The notes below the pieces were generated by a model, which had not been told where the DNA came from, made no database searches, and saw nothing but the letters and a program-made list of their open reading frames with translations. From Niabella agricola (GTDB lineage Bacteria; Bacteroidota; Bacteroidia; Chitinophagales; Chitinophagaceae), in the NCBI RefSeq assembly GCF_021538615.1, contig NZ_JAJHIZ010000003.1:62001-126000 (forward strand): a stretch of 64,000 bases of DNA, given 5' to 3'. Made by a program: the position numbers and the translations under genes. Below, one piece after another: positions 37,201-46,614 of the stretch (positions are counted from its first letter, which is position 1; the number at the start of each line of letters is the position of its first letter).

Positions 37201-37504
37201 GCCGGATATTTTCCAGTGATGCTCCGGCATTCATTTCCAGCTGCTTATAACCGATGGCGGATATAAGCAATACAGCACTGTCACCAACATTAATGGTGAA
37301 AGTGCCGGCATCTCCCGTGCGTGTACCAAGCGTAGTTCCTTTAACTATAACCGAGGCGCCCGTAACCGGTTTGGAAGTTGTGGCGTCTATAAGATTCCCG
37401 GAAACCACTTTAGTTTGACAAAAACCAGTGAAGGGAAAACTGATCAACAGGATATGAGCAGCTACAATGCTCATCATTTTTTGCAATCGCGTTAATTTTT
37501 TCAT
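34208..37504 (-). CDS. susC: SusC/RagA-family TonB-dependent outer-membrane transporter
   Basis: A 1098-aa outer-membrane importer for the PUL's oligosaccharides, energised by TonB. The signal MKKLTRLQKMMSIVAAHILLISFPFTGFCQ is followed by a carboxypeptidase-regulatory domain (VSGNLIDATTSKPVTGASVIVKG). The TonB-box-like segment and plug start are LDQVVVVGYGTQKKTSLTGAVSTVD, and the plug continues LQGQVPGVTV and LKDAAATSIYGARAAGGVVLITTKRA. The barrel ends YRYLTFGLNLTF. It is first in the long transcript to 22495. A candidate HTCS operator and -7 element lie about 270-340 bp upstream of the start. Confidence 0.97.
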   Translation of the reverse strand: MKKLTRLQKMMSIVAAHILLISFPFTGFCQTKVVSGNLIDATTSKPVTGASVIVKGTTLGTRTGDAGTFTINVGDSAVLLISAIGYKQLEMNAGASLENIRLTSESKELDQVVVVGYGTQKKTSLTGAVSTVDAKVFANRGPLASPLAALQGQVPGVTVTRSSAQPGRESWNFLVRGNSSVNGGEPLIIIDGLTLPGTSALNTFNPADIENISFLKDAAATSIYGARAAGGVVLITTKRAKAGKPVIDYNGSVSRKIIGLQPKLVDINGWGPMMEEARVADGFTNADLWYKYAMLAQYATSNGITVMTRPEAAQALANLGLEQAGFFTDVRDFVFFPGTMQDFMFGNATSNEHQLSISGKNEKSGYRISLGFLDDGSLLKVGNNANKRYNIRLTHDYNFSSRLNLQSNISLEKNDIIQPSNIGAVMNNGIQPGMPSNGLGSTGKPYVWGSGIANASTVAIANFGGDNKELNTAINTSFNLTYTFNRHLKAVGTAGYYYKVTDYKTLENVISWYDYAGASNVSNLSPSGQGRSFYQRSNAKDAYYNLSSYLEYSRKFNANHDLKLMAGTQYERQEYNRFFGRTLDIVPGVPPSLSNSFGDPASKSVAEAQYHSALAGYFSRLNYTYRGRYLFEVNARYDGTSRFIEDDRWKFFYGFSGGWRISKEAFMKNIKMINDLKLRASWGNVGNQGGISLYEYTQLLNLSFSTGAGQSGFPILGTSPAVRITPGGLVALDRTWERVTTGNLALDFALLNNRLGGTAELFQKNNNNMLIARTYPAVLGVNAPAGNNGRLETRGWEVSLNWSDKMGALSYHIGGNMSSYKTMLSDFGGQKIIGSGNRGLNNAVEGYPIGSYFGLVYNGRIQTEEQLTAYRAFITGNNINMPAGPASSQANNRLSLGDNMFKDVNGDGKITFPEDAVFLGTDDPRFAYSFNAGLGWKGFDLNMIFQGVGKRIIVRDGSWRVPAGTIFQAQNAAYAHQWWTPERTDAWLPRISSTGTINNYNYFPSDWVAENGAYLRLKNLVLGYTLPAALTQKASLQKVRVYFAGNDLWETSKIRDGWDPEASRNVANSGDGSNNGVSTFSARYPFYRYLTFGLNLTF

Positions 37505-37768
37505 TTGTAATTTTTGATTTGTGAATCACCTCAATTACTGAATAGGGATACTGTCAGTCATTTCAAGCCGCATCTTCGATACCGCTTATGGATACCCTGT
37601 CATCTGTATTACTGTAAATAACAGATGCCTACTGAAAACCTACTTAAGAAATGATGGGATCTTATTGCGTTCCTGTATCCATTTTTCAGCGCAGGTTGTT
37701 ATATATCCATTAAAGCAGATTGAACCCGGCCTAAAACTTCAGACCTTCCAAAGGCAACAATCACAATG

Positions 37769-37776
37769 CAATAATA
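37769..37776 (-). promoter_or_regulatory. Candidate -7 element of the susC promoter
   Basis: On the minus strand this reads TATTATTG (7 of 8 to TAnnTTTG). It is 20 bp downstream of the operator-like repeat at 37796-37840 and implies a leader of about 260 nt. An equivalent CTAAATTG sits at the same distance from the second operator at 50951. Confidence 0.45.
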
Positions 37777-37795
37777 ACAAGGGGAAATGAGCAAA

Positions 37796-37840
37796 GAGGG
37801 GGGGTATATATCAAAAAAAGGTGGGTAAAATGATATTTTC
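37796..37840 (-). promoter_or_regulatory. Candidate HTCS operator A, upstream of susC
   Basis: On the plus strand two GGGTA boxes lie 21 bp apart: a G-run followed by TATATATC and seven A, then GGTGGGTAAAAT. The same arrangement, with identical A7 and spacing, recurs at 50951-50997. Direct repeats spaced by two helical turns suit an AraC-type output domain such as that of the HTCS encoded here. The gap 37505-38419 otherwise contains only a weak 77-codon minus-strand frame (38019-38252). Confidence 0.6.
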
Positions 37841-38419
37841 AACAAGACAATGCATATAAATACGCCTGTATCCGTTTTTTTTAAAATGCCTCCACCATCA
37901 ACTCAGCATAAAAGTAACCGGAGCCATGGAGCCATTTTGAAGAGTGAATTATTATGATATCATCTTCAGCGCTTTTATCAACTTCCTTGCGTCGCACACT
38001 TCAACTTCAGTAATACTATCATTGCTTTAGAAAGTGGTTACTCCCCGTTTGATCGATCTCCGGGGGCCAGTGGGCTTGGATATGAATCGTCCTCGGCGCC
38101 AGGGCAACAGATAACCAAACACCTCTGCCCGACCCTGAAACGTTCGTATGTGCATAGCACTTCTCTTTTAACACAGCCGCAAGGCCCGAAGCATTAAACA
38201 TTCGACCCAGCCGGGGCCGCACCGTCCATGTATTCTTTCCCCCGGCTAGCACCGGGGTTATTCATTATTCATATTGCAGCCCTCCAGGCGACTCTTGTTT
38301 TACCTGGATGGATTTTTAGCTCAACGGCTATGGGGAAACACAAATCACGGCATAACCACGCTCTGTGTCTACCTGACCAGAAGAAATATCGTATTGTAAA
38401 CAATTTACCTGACCGGCAA

Positions 38420-40441
38420 TTATTTCCCGTTAGTTTTTATGTTATCAATAGTAACACGCGTAGCATTAGGCATCCCCGAGCTTACGGCAATGCCGATCAG
38501 CGATTGATCATCAAACGGCTGACTGGTACGTCCTATTTCCACCCAACTGCTTCCATTACCGCATGCATACGCCACGAGCTGCCGGCGCTTTCTTTCGAGC
38601 TTCAGCCAATAATAACCTGTAAGGCGACCAAAACTAACCGCGGGAGCCGATAAGATACTGCCTTTGCCGGCCAATATGGTTTTACCGGCAGTCCGTTCGC
38701 GGGTTTCCAGCCGGGTATGCCACTCGGGCTCTTCAATCTGGGCTGTCTTTCCGGGATATAAGGTGAGGGCTGCAAAACGGGCATGATGACTGGTGTCGCT
38801 GCGTATCATCAGACCTATCATGGAGAACTGCGAGGTTGGCTGGGCATGAATCCTGACAGAGAGGTTGGCGATACCTTTAAAAGGCAGATAGGTGTAGTGA
38901 AAGCTGTCTGATGAATCACCGATTCCACTGCCAAAAGCTTCTATACTAAAATGTGCGCCATCAAAAAACGTGTTTCCAGTTTTGATATTACCCACGTCTT
39001 TCTGCAACCAACCTGCAGGCAAACCTGCCATTGCCTGCTGTGGAAATGCAGGTTGGCTTTGCTTTCCTTCATGTTCTTCAGTAACGGTATAATAATACCG
39101 CCTGCCGGGCAGCACGTTTTTATCGACAAACCGGTTGTCAATAAGTTCTTCAGCAATCGTTTGGAACTTCCCGTGAGGATCTGAAGAACGCTGCACGGAA
39201 TAGGTGCAGGGAAAAGCAGCGGCAACCCATTCCAGTTCAATACGCTGCCCTGTCCCCGAGGCTATTAAGCCACCCGGGGCAAAGGAACGGATATCCACTT
39301 TATTTTCGCCTTCATTACCTTTTAAGCCATCGCCTGCAAAGAATAAAGTACCGAACCCCGGATGATCCGCCCCCGGGTGGCCAGCACCTTCCGGGCGTAT
39401 TTTTTTTACAGCGGCCTCTACATAAGGCGCCTTCAATCGCTTTACTCCTACGTAGTGGGCATATACCTGCTCATATAAGGGGCGCAATGCCCCCCGCCCT
39501 TTGTCGGAAATTGTATAATGATGGTATTTACCTGTTCTGTCCAGCCACTCCTGAAAAGGCATATCATCATTTCCAAGGTTATATTTTGCAGTATATTCAA
39601 AACCCTTGAGCAGGCGGTTATCTTCAAAGCCATATAAATCCAATCCCTGATTCCAGGCAATGGCACAACATTCTGCAAGCATACCAATTCCTAACTGGGC
39701 ATGAGGCTGATCACGCCCGCTTTCCTGGATCTGGCCATTTGCATTAATGACATAATTCAATATACTTCCGTTTCCGCCTCCTTTTGTATAATAACGCAAG
39801 GCATCTTCGAATATAGCCCGGTCGTTACAGAATACGCCAATGGCCATGGCCGTTTTTAATGCAGCAGCATCCCAGTTACCGTTGGCAAATGGTGCATAAT
39901 TTTTTATTACCGGGTAAATCACTTCTTTAAAATGCTTTTCTGCATTTGTTATATCAGCCTTACTCCAGCCTGCATTGGTATAACGAATGATTTCTGCGGC
40001 ATTTACCATCTTGAAGGGCCCCAAACCTGCCATCAGTACCGCATCGCGCCCCCTGATAGCCTTTAAGGTAGCGGACCAGCTATTGATAATTTCAATAGCT
40101 TTCTGCGCATAACGATTATCGCCGGTAACAGCCCACATGATGGCGTTTTGATGGGCGGCATTCGCATCACTATCATAGATGCCCTGCCCCACTGTAGGAT
40201 TCCGGCTTACAGTGTCTAACGGTCCTTTGATCTTATACGTGTATTGTGAACACGGATCTTTTGCAAAAATCCCGTACCCGCTGAAAGCAGGCTCTTTTTG
40301 CGCCTGTATGGCCGTTTTCATTCGTGCCAGGTCTTCCCGGCTATGAAGAATACCGGGATGAATAAAGGACTGCCCGTTGACCACCAGGGAAAAGGCAAAC
40401 AATAAAAATGTAAAAAGTAAAAAAGGTATAAAACGCATCAT
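38420..40441 (-). CDS. Alginate-lyase-superfamily polysaccharide lyase (PL38-like, copy b) with C-terminal accessory domains
   Basis: A 673-aa secreted paralogue of the lyase at 30579. The ATG at 40441 (MMRFIPFLLFTFLLFAFSLVVNGQ) gives the signal peptide; the frame extends to 40462. The catalytic region (residues 25-390) has FANGNWDAAALKTAMAIG, ESGRDQPHAQLGIGMLAEC and YTAKYNLGNDDMPFQEWLDR. An Ig/fibronectin-like segment (IELEWVAAAFPCTYSVQRS, about 400-470) and a lectin-like C-terminal domain (about 475-673) follow. Copy a lacks these, so the two lyases may act at different sites or chain lengths. It lies 52 bp downstream of the HTCS gene and is probably co-transcribed with it. Confidence 0.75.
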   Translation of the reverse strand: MMRFIPFLLFTFLLFAFSLVVNGQSFIHPGILHSREDLARMKTAIQAQKEPAFSGYGIFAKDPCSQYTYKIKGPLDTVSRNPTVGQGIYDSDANAAHQNAIMWAVTGDNRYAQKAIEIINSWSATLKAIRGRDAVLMAGLGPFKMVNAAEIIRYTNAGWSKADITNAEKHFKEVIYPVIKNYAPFANGNWDAAALKTAMAIGVFCNDRAIFEDALRYYTKGGGNGSILNYVINANGQIQESGRDQPHAQLGIGMLAECCAIAWNQGLDLYGFEDNRLLKGFEYTAKYNLGNDDMPFQEWLDRTGKYHHYTISDKGRGALRPLYEQVYAHYVGVKRLKAPYVEAAVKKIRPEGAGHPGADHPGFGTLFFAGDGLKGNEGENKVDIRSFAPGGLIASGTGQRIELEWVAAAFPCTYSVQRSSDPHGKFQTIAEELIDNRFVDKNVLPGRRYYYTVTEEHEGKQSQPAFPQQAMAGLPAGWLQKDVGNIKTGNTFFDGAHFSIEAFGSGIGDSSDSFHYTYLPFKGIANLSVRIHAQPTSQFSMIGLMIRSDTSHHARFAALTLYPGKTAQIEEPEWHTRLETRERTAGKTILAGKGSILSAPAVSFGRLTGYYWLKLERKRRQLVAYACGNGSSWVEIGRTSQPFDDQSLIGIAVSSGMPNATRVTIDNIKTNGK

Positions 40442-40493
40442 ATCGAAGTACTGTTTAACCACATAGATACATAGAGTGGCCTAACAAAGATTT

Positions 40494-43400
40494 TTATTGA
40501 TTAAATATATCCCTGTTTATGGTAAACTTATTTGAAAAAGAGTTCCTGTATTTTTTTATAAAATCGGATGGATTCATATTAAACTGCCTGCTAAACTGTT
40601 CGCGAAAGTAACGGGCATCGTAAATGCCTACCAGGTTGGCTACTTCATTTACATTATAATTGGTATCAATAAACAGCCTGGCGGCCTTTCTTAGCCTGAT
40701 AAACCTTATAAAACTATTCAAAGATTGTCCTGAAATCGCTTTTACTTTCTTAGTGATAGAGGAGTAACTCATACCCAGCTCCGATGCCAGTTTCCTGCTG
40801 CTGAATTGTTCGTCGTCCAAATGATCTTCTACAACCTTTATACAGGTTTCCAGGAACTGCCGGTATTGTTCAGGTATTTTGGCATCCTGGTTATGAAGCG
40901 TTATTTCATTGTAAAAGTAGCGCTGCATACTATTCCTGTTTTTAAGGAGATTTTCAACCCTGGCCAGCAGCAGATCTTTATCAAAGGGCTTCATTATGTA
41001 ATCATCGGCCCCTTCCCTCACTCCTTCGAGTTTTATTGTTTCGCTGGTTGTGCCGGTTAATAAGATTACCGGTATATGGCTCAGCGCAGGGTTTTGCTTT
41101 ATCTGGCTGCACAAATTAATGCCGTTGGTATTTCCCATCATGATATCTGATATAATGATATCGGGAAATATCCGTTCGGCTAACTCAAATCCCTGGTCGC
41201 CATTTACTGCCTGGTATACCTGGTACATCGGTGAAAATAGCAGGATCAGGTATTCACGGATGGTTTCATCGTCGTCAACAACCAGGATAGACTGTTTATC
41301 GGTAGCTAAAACATGCTCGGTAGGTTTAGATACTTCGCTAAGCATGGGCGCCCGATCCTCTTCTTTTGTTTCTTCATTCAACGTTTCAAGTAAAGATATT
41401 TTTTCAGTGGTTGAAGCGCTGATTTGACCGAACTGATCATTAGGAAAATGATTCATTCCCTTACGGAGCTCCACCAGGAAAAGACTTCCTCCGGACACAT
41501 TATTCCTGTATTGAATACTTCCTCCATGCAGGTTGGTAAACTGTTTGGCCAGGTAAAGCCCAATACCAAATCCCGGCTGCGTAACATTGTCTAAACCTCT
41601 AGCCTGGTAGAATTTATCAAAGATCTTTAACTGCGCACTGCTCTGTATTCCCGGACCATTGTCGGAAACACCTACGGTTACTGTCTCCGGCGATTCATTC
41701 AGCGTAAAATATACCTGGCCGCCATAGGGCGCATATTTTAATGCGTTGGACAACAGGTTATAAAATACGATCTCCAGCTTTTCTCTGTCGCCATAAATAT
41801 AGACCGGTGTTTCCTGCTTTATCAATTCGTAAGTGAGTTCCTTTTGACGGGCCTGATAAATAAAGCATAAATATACATCTTTACAAAGTTCAGAGAGATT
41901 TAGCTGCTGAGGATAAATGCGGTCCATGCCTGTTTCTTCCCTTCTGAACATCAGCAGCTGATTGGTCAGACTCAGCATCCTTTTTGCATTGCGATAAACG
42001 ATCTTTAGCTCGCGCTCTTCCTTCTCCGGTAAAATCCCATCCTTATCAAGGATGTCCTTAATAGGATTAATTATTAAAGACAACGGCGTGCGAAACTCAT
42101 GGGATATATTCGTAAAAAATGCCGCTCTTCGTTCATCCACTTCTTTTTCTTTATCGGCTATCGCTTTTTCAGCTTCTCTTTCAGACCGCTCCAAAGCCCG
42201 TTGCGTTCGCTCACTGGCCAATTCAGCAGCATATCTTTCGTGCTCCGACTTCTCGAGGGCCAGCTCGGCTGCTGCCCGGTCCCGTTCGGCTTTCTGATTC
42301 TGCACCTCCAGCTTTTGCAGGGTAACCTCATACAATAATTTCGCCTGCCTTGCGCGGTATTTTATATACAAATAGAATAATGCAACGAAAACGCTTAAAT
42401 AAAACAAATAAGCCCAGATACTGCGGTACCAGGGAGGATACACCCGAACCGGTATGGCAATCTCTTCCACCCATTTACCATCGCCATTAGTACTTTTCAC
42501 CCGAAATACGTAACGCCCTTCGCTGAGATGTGTATAGGTTGCCGTCCGGGTCTGGCCGCTGTAGTTCCATCCTTTATCCCACCCATCCATGTAGTAGGCA
42601 TAAGATATTTTGTTGGGAACCGCATACTCAAGCGCTGCAAAACTGAATGAAAATACTGCATGGTCGTAAGGAACGGCAATAGCGCCGGGGGTACCGTTGG
42701 ATACATCAATAATATAATCCGGTGTATTTTCAAGTCTTCTTCCGTCAACACTTATTGCGGTGAGGCGTAAAGGTGCTTTTTGCCTGGAAAAATGTATGCT
42801 ATCCGGATAAAACACGTTGTAACCGCTAATACCCCCAAACACAAAAGCGCCTGATCTAAGTTTAGTGGCAGCGTTAAAATGAAACTGGTCGCTTTGTAAT
42901 CCATCGCTTCTATAAAAATTCTTAAACTTTCTGCTGCTGATATTAAACCTGGAAAGTCCGTTAAAAGTACCTAACCACAGGTTCCCGTTGTTGTCCTGCA
43001 GGGTTGAAAAAATACTATTATTAGATAACCCTTCGGCTACGGTATAGCGTGCTTTAATCTTTTTCTTATCCCGATCAAATAACACAAGGCCGCCCCCTTC
43101 TGTACCCAGCCAAAGATTTCCGAGACCATCATCTGTAATGGTTCTGATAAACTGGCCTATGTAAAAATATTCGTGTTGCCGGGTTTTCTTATTAATTTTA
43201 ACCAGGTCGGTAAGACCTCCCCCCCAGAAATTTCCCTGGCGGTCTTCCAACAAAGAGAATAAATCGGAAAGGCGATCGTCAAAAATCTCGAATTTATCCG
43301 CCGATCGGTTATACCGGTACAACGCACCAAAATGATTGCCTCTCCTCAGAGCCGACGCCCAGAGTGTTCCGGACCGGTCTTCATATAGTGTATTAAATAC

Positions 43401-44762
43401 CTTGTTCTCCAGGTTTTTCTCAGGATTAATAGCAATATATCTTTTAAACTTCCGGGTGGAAGGCTCAAAACGGCAGATCCCATCTGTATAAGTGGCCAGC
43501 CATATATTTCCACCACGATCAATAGTAATATTATTTACATTATTACTCGATATGGAATTTACATCTCCTGGTTTAAATTGGTAATTGGCAAAGTAATCGG
43601 CACCAGGCTCTTTTACATTTAAACCATTTTCTTCGGTAGCCACAAATAAGGTACCTGTGGAAGACTCCGCTACAGATGTAATAAAATTCCCGGAAAGGCC
43701 TTGCTTATTACCAGGCTCGTGGCTGATCGTTTGAAATTGCCTGCGCCCTTTGCCCACTATATTGATACCGCCTCTTCTTGTTCCCAGCCATACCCTTGCT
43801 CCTTCATCAACAAATAATGAGTAAATACCACTACTTGTCAGATCGGTTTTGCTATCGCCGCCGCTAATGCGTTCCATTTTGCCGGTTGCCTTGTCATAGA
43901 TGTAAAGGCCCGCGCCCATCGTTGCCACATAAACAGATTGCTGGTTATCTGATGCCAGCGCAAAAACCAGGTTTGACTGTATTTTGCCATTGCCCGTATT
44001 AAACACAGCAGTAAAAGCATTGTTATCCAGGCTATAACAATAAACGCCATCATTGGTAGCCATCCATATATTATCAGCATCCGCCAGCATCCCGTTTACA
44101 TACCCGAGCCCCGCATTTAATAACTTCAGCTTGTTACTTTCATAGTCAAGCATATAAAGGCCTTTATCCTGAACAAAAACCAGGGTGCGGCCGTATCTGT
44201 CGTAACACAAAGCCTGTACTCCATAATTGTACAGTGCGGCATTCCGGCTGTCTGTAAGCGGAACCTGGATTGCTGTTGTGGAAGCATTACCACAAATCAT
44301 CAACCCTCTCAGCTCCGAAGCTATCAGAATATTATTAAAACGATCACAAGAAATCGTTTTGATAACCTCCCTGTCGAGTCTGACAGATTGCAGGGTTCCG
44401 GGCTTTCGATAGTAAACGGTAGCAAATTTGTCGTATAAGCGGTTAAGCCGGCACACACCCAATCTCGTTGCCAGCCAAATATTTCCAACTCGATCTTCGG
44501 TCACTCCATATACTACGTTACTCAATAAAGAGGAACTATCCCCAAAAACATTATGATAGGTCTTAAAATCGTATCCGTCAAAACGATTGAGCCCGTCAAG
44601 TGTTCCAAACCACATAAATCCTTTGCTATCCTGAAAAATAGAACGAACCGTTTCGTTGGACAGCCCTTCTCTTACCCCCAGCTTACTAATGACCAACTGA
44701 GCGTTGAGCTTGGTAACGCATAAACAAATCAACAATAAACAGGCTTTATAAAACCGAAACAT
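40494..44762 (-). CDS. Hybrid two-component system sensor-regulator (HTCS)
   Basis: A 1422-aa inner-membrane protein combining sensor kinase and DNA-binding regulator, the standard switch of Bacteroidota PULs. The ATG at 44762 (MFRFYKACLLLICLCVTKLNAQ) gives a signal peptide; the frame extends to 44936. Residues 25-690 are two periplasmic beta-propellers with repeated G-x-x-W-(F/L)-G-T units. A Y_Y_Y domain follows (about 700-770) and then a membrane helix (about 780-800). A coiled coil leads to the HisKA box NISHEFRTPLSL (His near 889), the ATPase (VSDNGPGI, GFGIGLYLAK), a receiver (VVDDDE; phospho-Asp near 1204 in IIISDIMMG) and a C-terminal AraC helix-turn-helix (about 1320-1415). The sensed ligand should be an oligosaccharide from the target glycan. 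Confidence 0.97.
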   Translation of the reverse strand: MFRFYKACLLLICLCVTKLNAQLVISKLGVREGLSNETVRSIFQDSKGFMWFGTLDGLNRFDGYDFKTYHNVFGDSSSLLSNVVYGVTEDRVGNIWLATRLGVCRLNRLYDKFATVYYRKPGTLQSVRLDREVIKTISCDRFNNILIASELRGLMICGNASTTAIQVPLTDSRNAALYNYGVQALCYDRYGRTLVFVQDKGLYMLDYESNKLKLLNAGLGYVNGMLADADNIWMATNDGVYCYSLDNNAFTAVFNTGNGKIQSNLVFALASDNQQSVYVATMGAGLYIYDKATGKMERISGGDSKTDLTSSGIYSLFVDEGARVWLGTRRGGINIVGKGRRQFQTISHEPGNKQGLSGNFITSVAESSTGTLFVATEENGLNVKEPGADYFANYQFKPGDVNSISSNNVNNITIDRGGNIWLATYTDGICRFEPSTRKFKRYIAINPEKNLENKVFNTLYEDRSGTLWASALRRGNHFGALYRYNRSADKFEIFDDRLSDLFSLLEDRQGNFWGGGLTDLVKINKKTRQHEYFYIGQFIRTITDDGLGNLWLGTEGGGLVLFDRDKKKIKARYTVAEGLSNNSIFSTLQDNNGNLWLGTFNGLSRFNISSRKFKNFYRSDGLQSDQFHFNAATKLRSGAFVFGGISGYNVFYPDSIHFSRQKAPLRLTAISVDGRRLENTPDYIIDVSNGTPGAIAVPYDHAVFSFSFAALEYAVPNKISYAYYMDGWDKGWNYSGQTRTATYTHLSEGRYVFRVKSTNGDGKWVEEIAIPVRVYPPWYRSIWAYLFYLSVFVALFYLYIKYRARQAKLLYEVTLQKLEVQNQKAERDRAAAELALEKSEHERYAAELASERTQRALERSEREAEKAIADKEKEVDERRAAFFTNISHEFRTPLSLIINPIKDILDKDGILPEKEERELKIVYRNAKRMLSLTNQLLMFRREETGMDRIYPQQLNLSELCKDVYLCFIYQARQKELTYELIKQETPVYIYGDREKLEIVFYNLLSNALKYAPYGGQVYFTLNESPETVTVGVSDNGPGIQSSAQLKIFDKFYQARGLDNVTQPGFGIGLYLAKQFTNLHGGSIQYRNNVSGGSLFLVELRKGMNHFPNDQFGQISASTTEKISLLETLNEETKEEDRAPMLSEVSKPTEHVLATDKQSILVVDDDETIREYLILLFSPMYQVYQAVNGDQGFELAERIFPDIIISDIMMGNTNGINLCSQIKQNPALSHIPVILLTGTTSETIKLEGVREGADDYIMKPFDKDLLLARVENLLKNRNSMQRYFYNEITLHNQDAKIPEQYRQFLETCIKVVEDHLDDEQFSSRKLASELGMSYSSITKKVKAISGQSLNSFIRFIRLRKAARLFIDTNYNVNEVANLVGIYDARYFREQFSRQFNMNPSDFIKKYRNSFSNKFTINRDIFNQ

Positions 44763-44996
44763 ACCTTCAATAAGATCACCAATAATAATATTTTTTTTGC
44801 AGCTTTTTGAAACAACCGGCAATGAGTACCGGAACTGACGCGTAAATTTATTTTTTGCAGGATTTAATGCCCCGGATGCACGAATAGGCGCCACAGGCGC
44901 ATTAGTGATATTATCATTCCGAATATTAAAACACACATCTTATCCCCGTGGCCCAATATTCATGCATCCACCCTGCAATGGTGCATGATTATTGTA

Positions 44997-46601
44997 TTAG
45001 TTGGAGTACTGATAATTAAAATAATCCACATCAATAAAACCACTTTCCTCTTTTACGTTGTAATTAAAAACACCGATCCTGTCTCCGCGATAGCTGCCCC
45101 ATGTTAATGTTGACCTACCTCCAAAACCCTCGAATTTTTTGCCATCCAGGCTATAGGCATATACATTTTCCCCGTTAAGATCCCAATGAGATCGCAGCCA
45201 AATATATTGACCAGGAAGGATAATTCCAGTTGTATCAACATTATTCTGTCTAAAAAACAACCGGCGCACCCCCCGCTCCCTTTTGACGCCCAGCAAGTTG
45301 TGAGATGTGGTAGAAAAATGCGTAATGCCTGCATACTGACCGTCAGCCATTGACCTGATATCTAATTTAACCGTTACGGTGTTGGACGTCGTGCGTAAGC
45401 TACGCTGTGTAAGCGTATTTCCCGCCCGCAATATAATATTTCGTGTATCTTTTGGATTCAACGGCTGAAAGGCATATAAACGTAAAAATCCGTTGCGTTG
45501 GGTTAATGACCATTTGTCGGCACGAGGCTGATAGTTCCACTCCCATTGCGGTAATAGCTTTTGTGCTGAAAAGTCATCACTTGTATGAAGTTTAATCTTT
45601 GCTGATTTTGACAGGATTGGTTTCCGGCCGGTCCATACCATATTGCCGATGGTATCCGCACCAACCTTTCCGATGACGGGCCAACCGTTTACCCAATGAA
45701 CCGGCAAGAGGCTTGCTGCCCGGCCCTCCCAGCTACCGGTGCCATGATGTGTAAAAAACCACCACCGGTTATTGTCCAGCTGTATAAGGCCTCCCTGGTT
45801 CGGCTCTTTGTCTGTTTTACTATCGACATGATTCAGTTGTTTGACTTCCCAGGGGCCATTTATATTATTAGAGCGTTGCATCATAATGACACGCCCTTCA
45901 GAAGTAACCTGGCTGAAGTAATGGTAATACAAGCCATTAATCTTGTAAAGTTTGTTAGCTTCGCTGCCGTTTGCCTGGTAAATGATGGTATCTGACTCCA
46001 TGACCAGTTGTTTCCCGTCCGGTGTCATCTTAAACAGGTGAATATTGTATTTCCTGTTGTTTTTTGGATCCAGGGCGAATTGGGTGGCGATAAAATATAA
46101 CTGCCCGTCATCATCGCAAAAGCTGCAGCAATCGTCCCAGCCTTTTACATTCCATAACCGATGTAAAGGCTCCCAGGGCCCCGCCGGATTGGTTGCCGAG
46201 CTCATGAAGAAACCATCGTCGGGGGTACCAAAGTACACCCAGAATCTTTCCTTATAGTAGCGTATCGAACCAGCCCAGACGCCCTTACCATAACTATTCA
46301 TTTTATCCCAGTTCAGGCTGGAGCTAATACGGGTTAAATCATCTGCAACATGCCCTATTATCTGCCAGTTAACCAGGTCTCTGGAATGCAGCACTGCCAT
46401 GCCTGGTGAAAATTGCATGGTAGATGAAATGGCGTAAAAGTCATTACCCACTTTTATTGCATCCAGATCGCTAAAATCCCCGGGCAGCACGGGATTCACA
46501 TAAGTGCCATTACCCCGATCACCCCATTTATCCGTAAACTGCGCTGAAAGGCTATACGCTATCAATTGTACATATATTATAACCAGCAATATTTTTTTCA
46601 T
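44997..46601 (-). CDS. GH43 family glycoside hydrolase (beta-xylosidase/arabinofuranosidase type)
   Basis: A 534-aa secreted enzyme (signal MKKILLVIIYVQLIAYSLSAQ). The five-bladed propeller starts YVNPVLPGDFSDLDAIKVGNDFYAISSTM, containing the catalytic-base aspartate. SSLNWDK, DDCCSFCDDDGQLYFIAT and ANGSEANKLYKINGLYYHYF (the acid glutamate region) follow. Residues 345-534 form the concanavalin-like C-terminal domain common in GH43 xylosidases and arabinosidases (HTSDDFSAQKLLPQWEWNYQ). It lies 13 bp downstream of the SGNH-GH43 gene, so the two are surely co-transcribed. Pentose removal from side chains is the likely role; which pentose is unknown. Confidence 0.9.
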   Translation of the reverse strand: MKKILLVIIYVQLIAYSLSAQFTDKWGDRGNGTYVNPVLPGDFSDLDAIKVGNDFYAISSTMQFSPGMAVLHSRDLVNWQIIGHVADDLTRISSSLNWDKMNSYGKGVWAGSIRYYKERFWVYFGTPDDGFFMSSATNPAGPWEPLHRLWNVKGWDDCCSFCDDDGQLYFIATQFALDPKNNRKYNIHLFKMTPDGKQLVMESDTIIYQANGSEANKLYKINGLYYHYFSQVTSEGRVIMMQRSNNINGPWEVKQLNHVDSKTDKEPNQGGLIQLDNNRWWFFTHHGTGSWEGRAASLLPVHWVNGWPVIGKVGADTIGNMVWTGRKPILSKSAKIKLHTSDDFSAQKLLPQWEWNYQPRADKWSLTQRNGFLRLYAFQPLNPKDTRNIILRAGNTLTQRSLRTTSNTVTVKLDIRSMADGQYAGITHFSTTSHNLLGVKRERGVRRLFFRQNNVDTTGIILPGQYIWLRSHWDLNGENVYAYSLDGKKFEGFGGRSTLTWGSYRGDRIGVFNYNVKEESGFIDVDYFNYQYSN

Positions 46602-46614
46602 CCGCTTTTTTATT

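Noticed and set aside
37505..37795. Riboswitch in the long susC leader
   Set aside because: No conserved aptamer pattern could be recognised; long leaders are common for susC transcripts.
38019..38252. 77-codon minus-strand frame between susC and the lyase
   Set aside because: TWTVRPRLG looks faintly like a glycosidase tail, but there is no clear start, family or neighbouring fragment; not enough to call a pseudogene.
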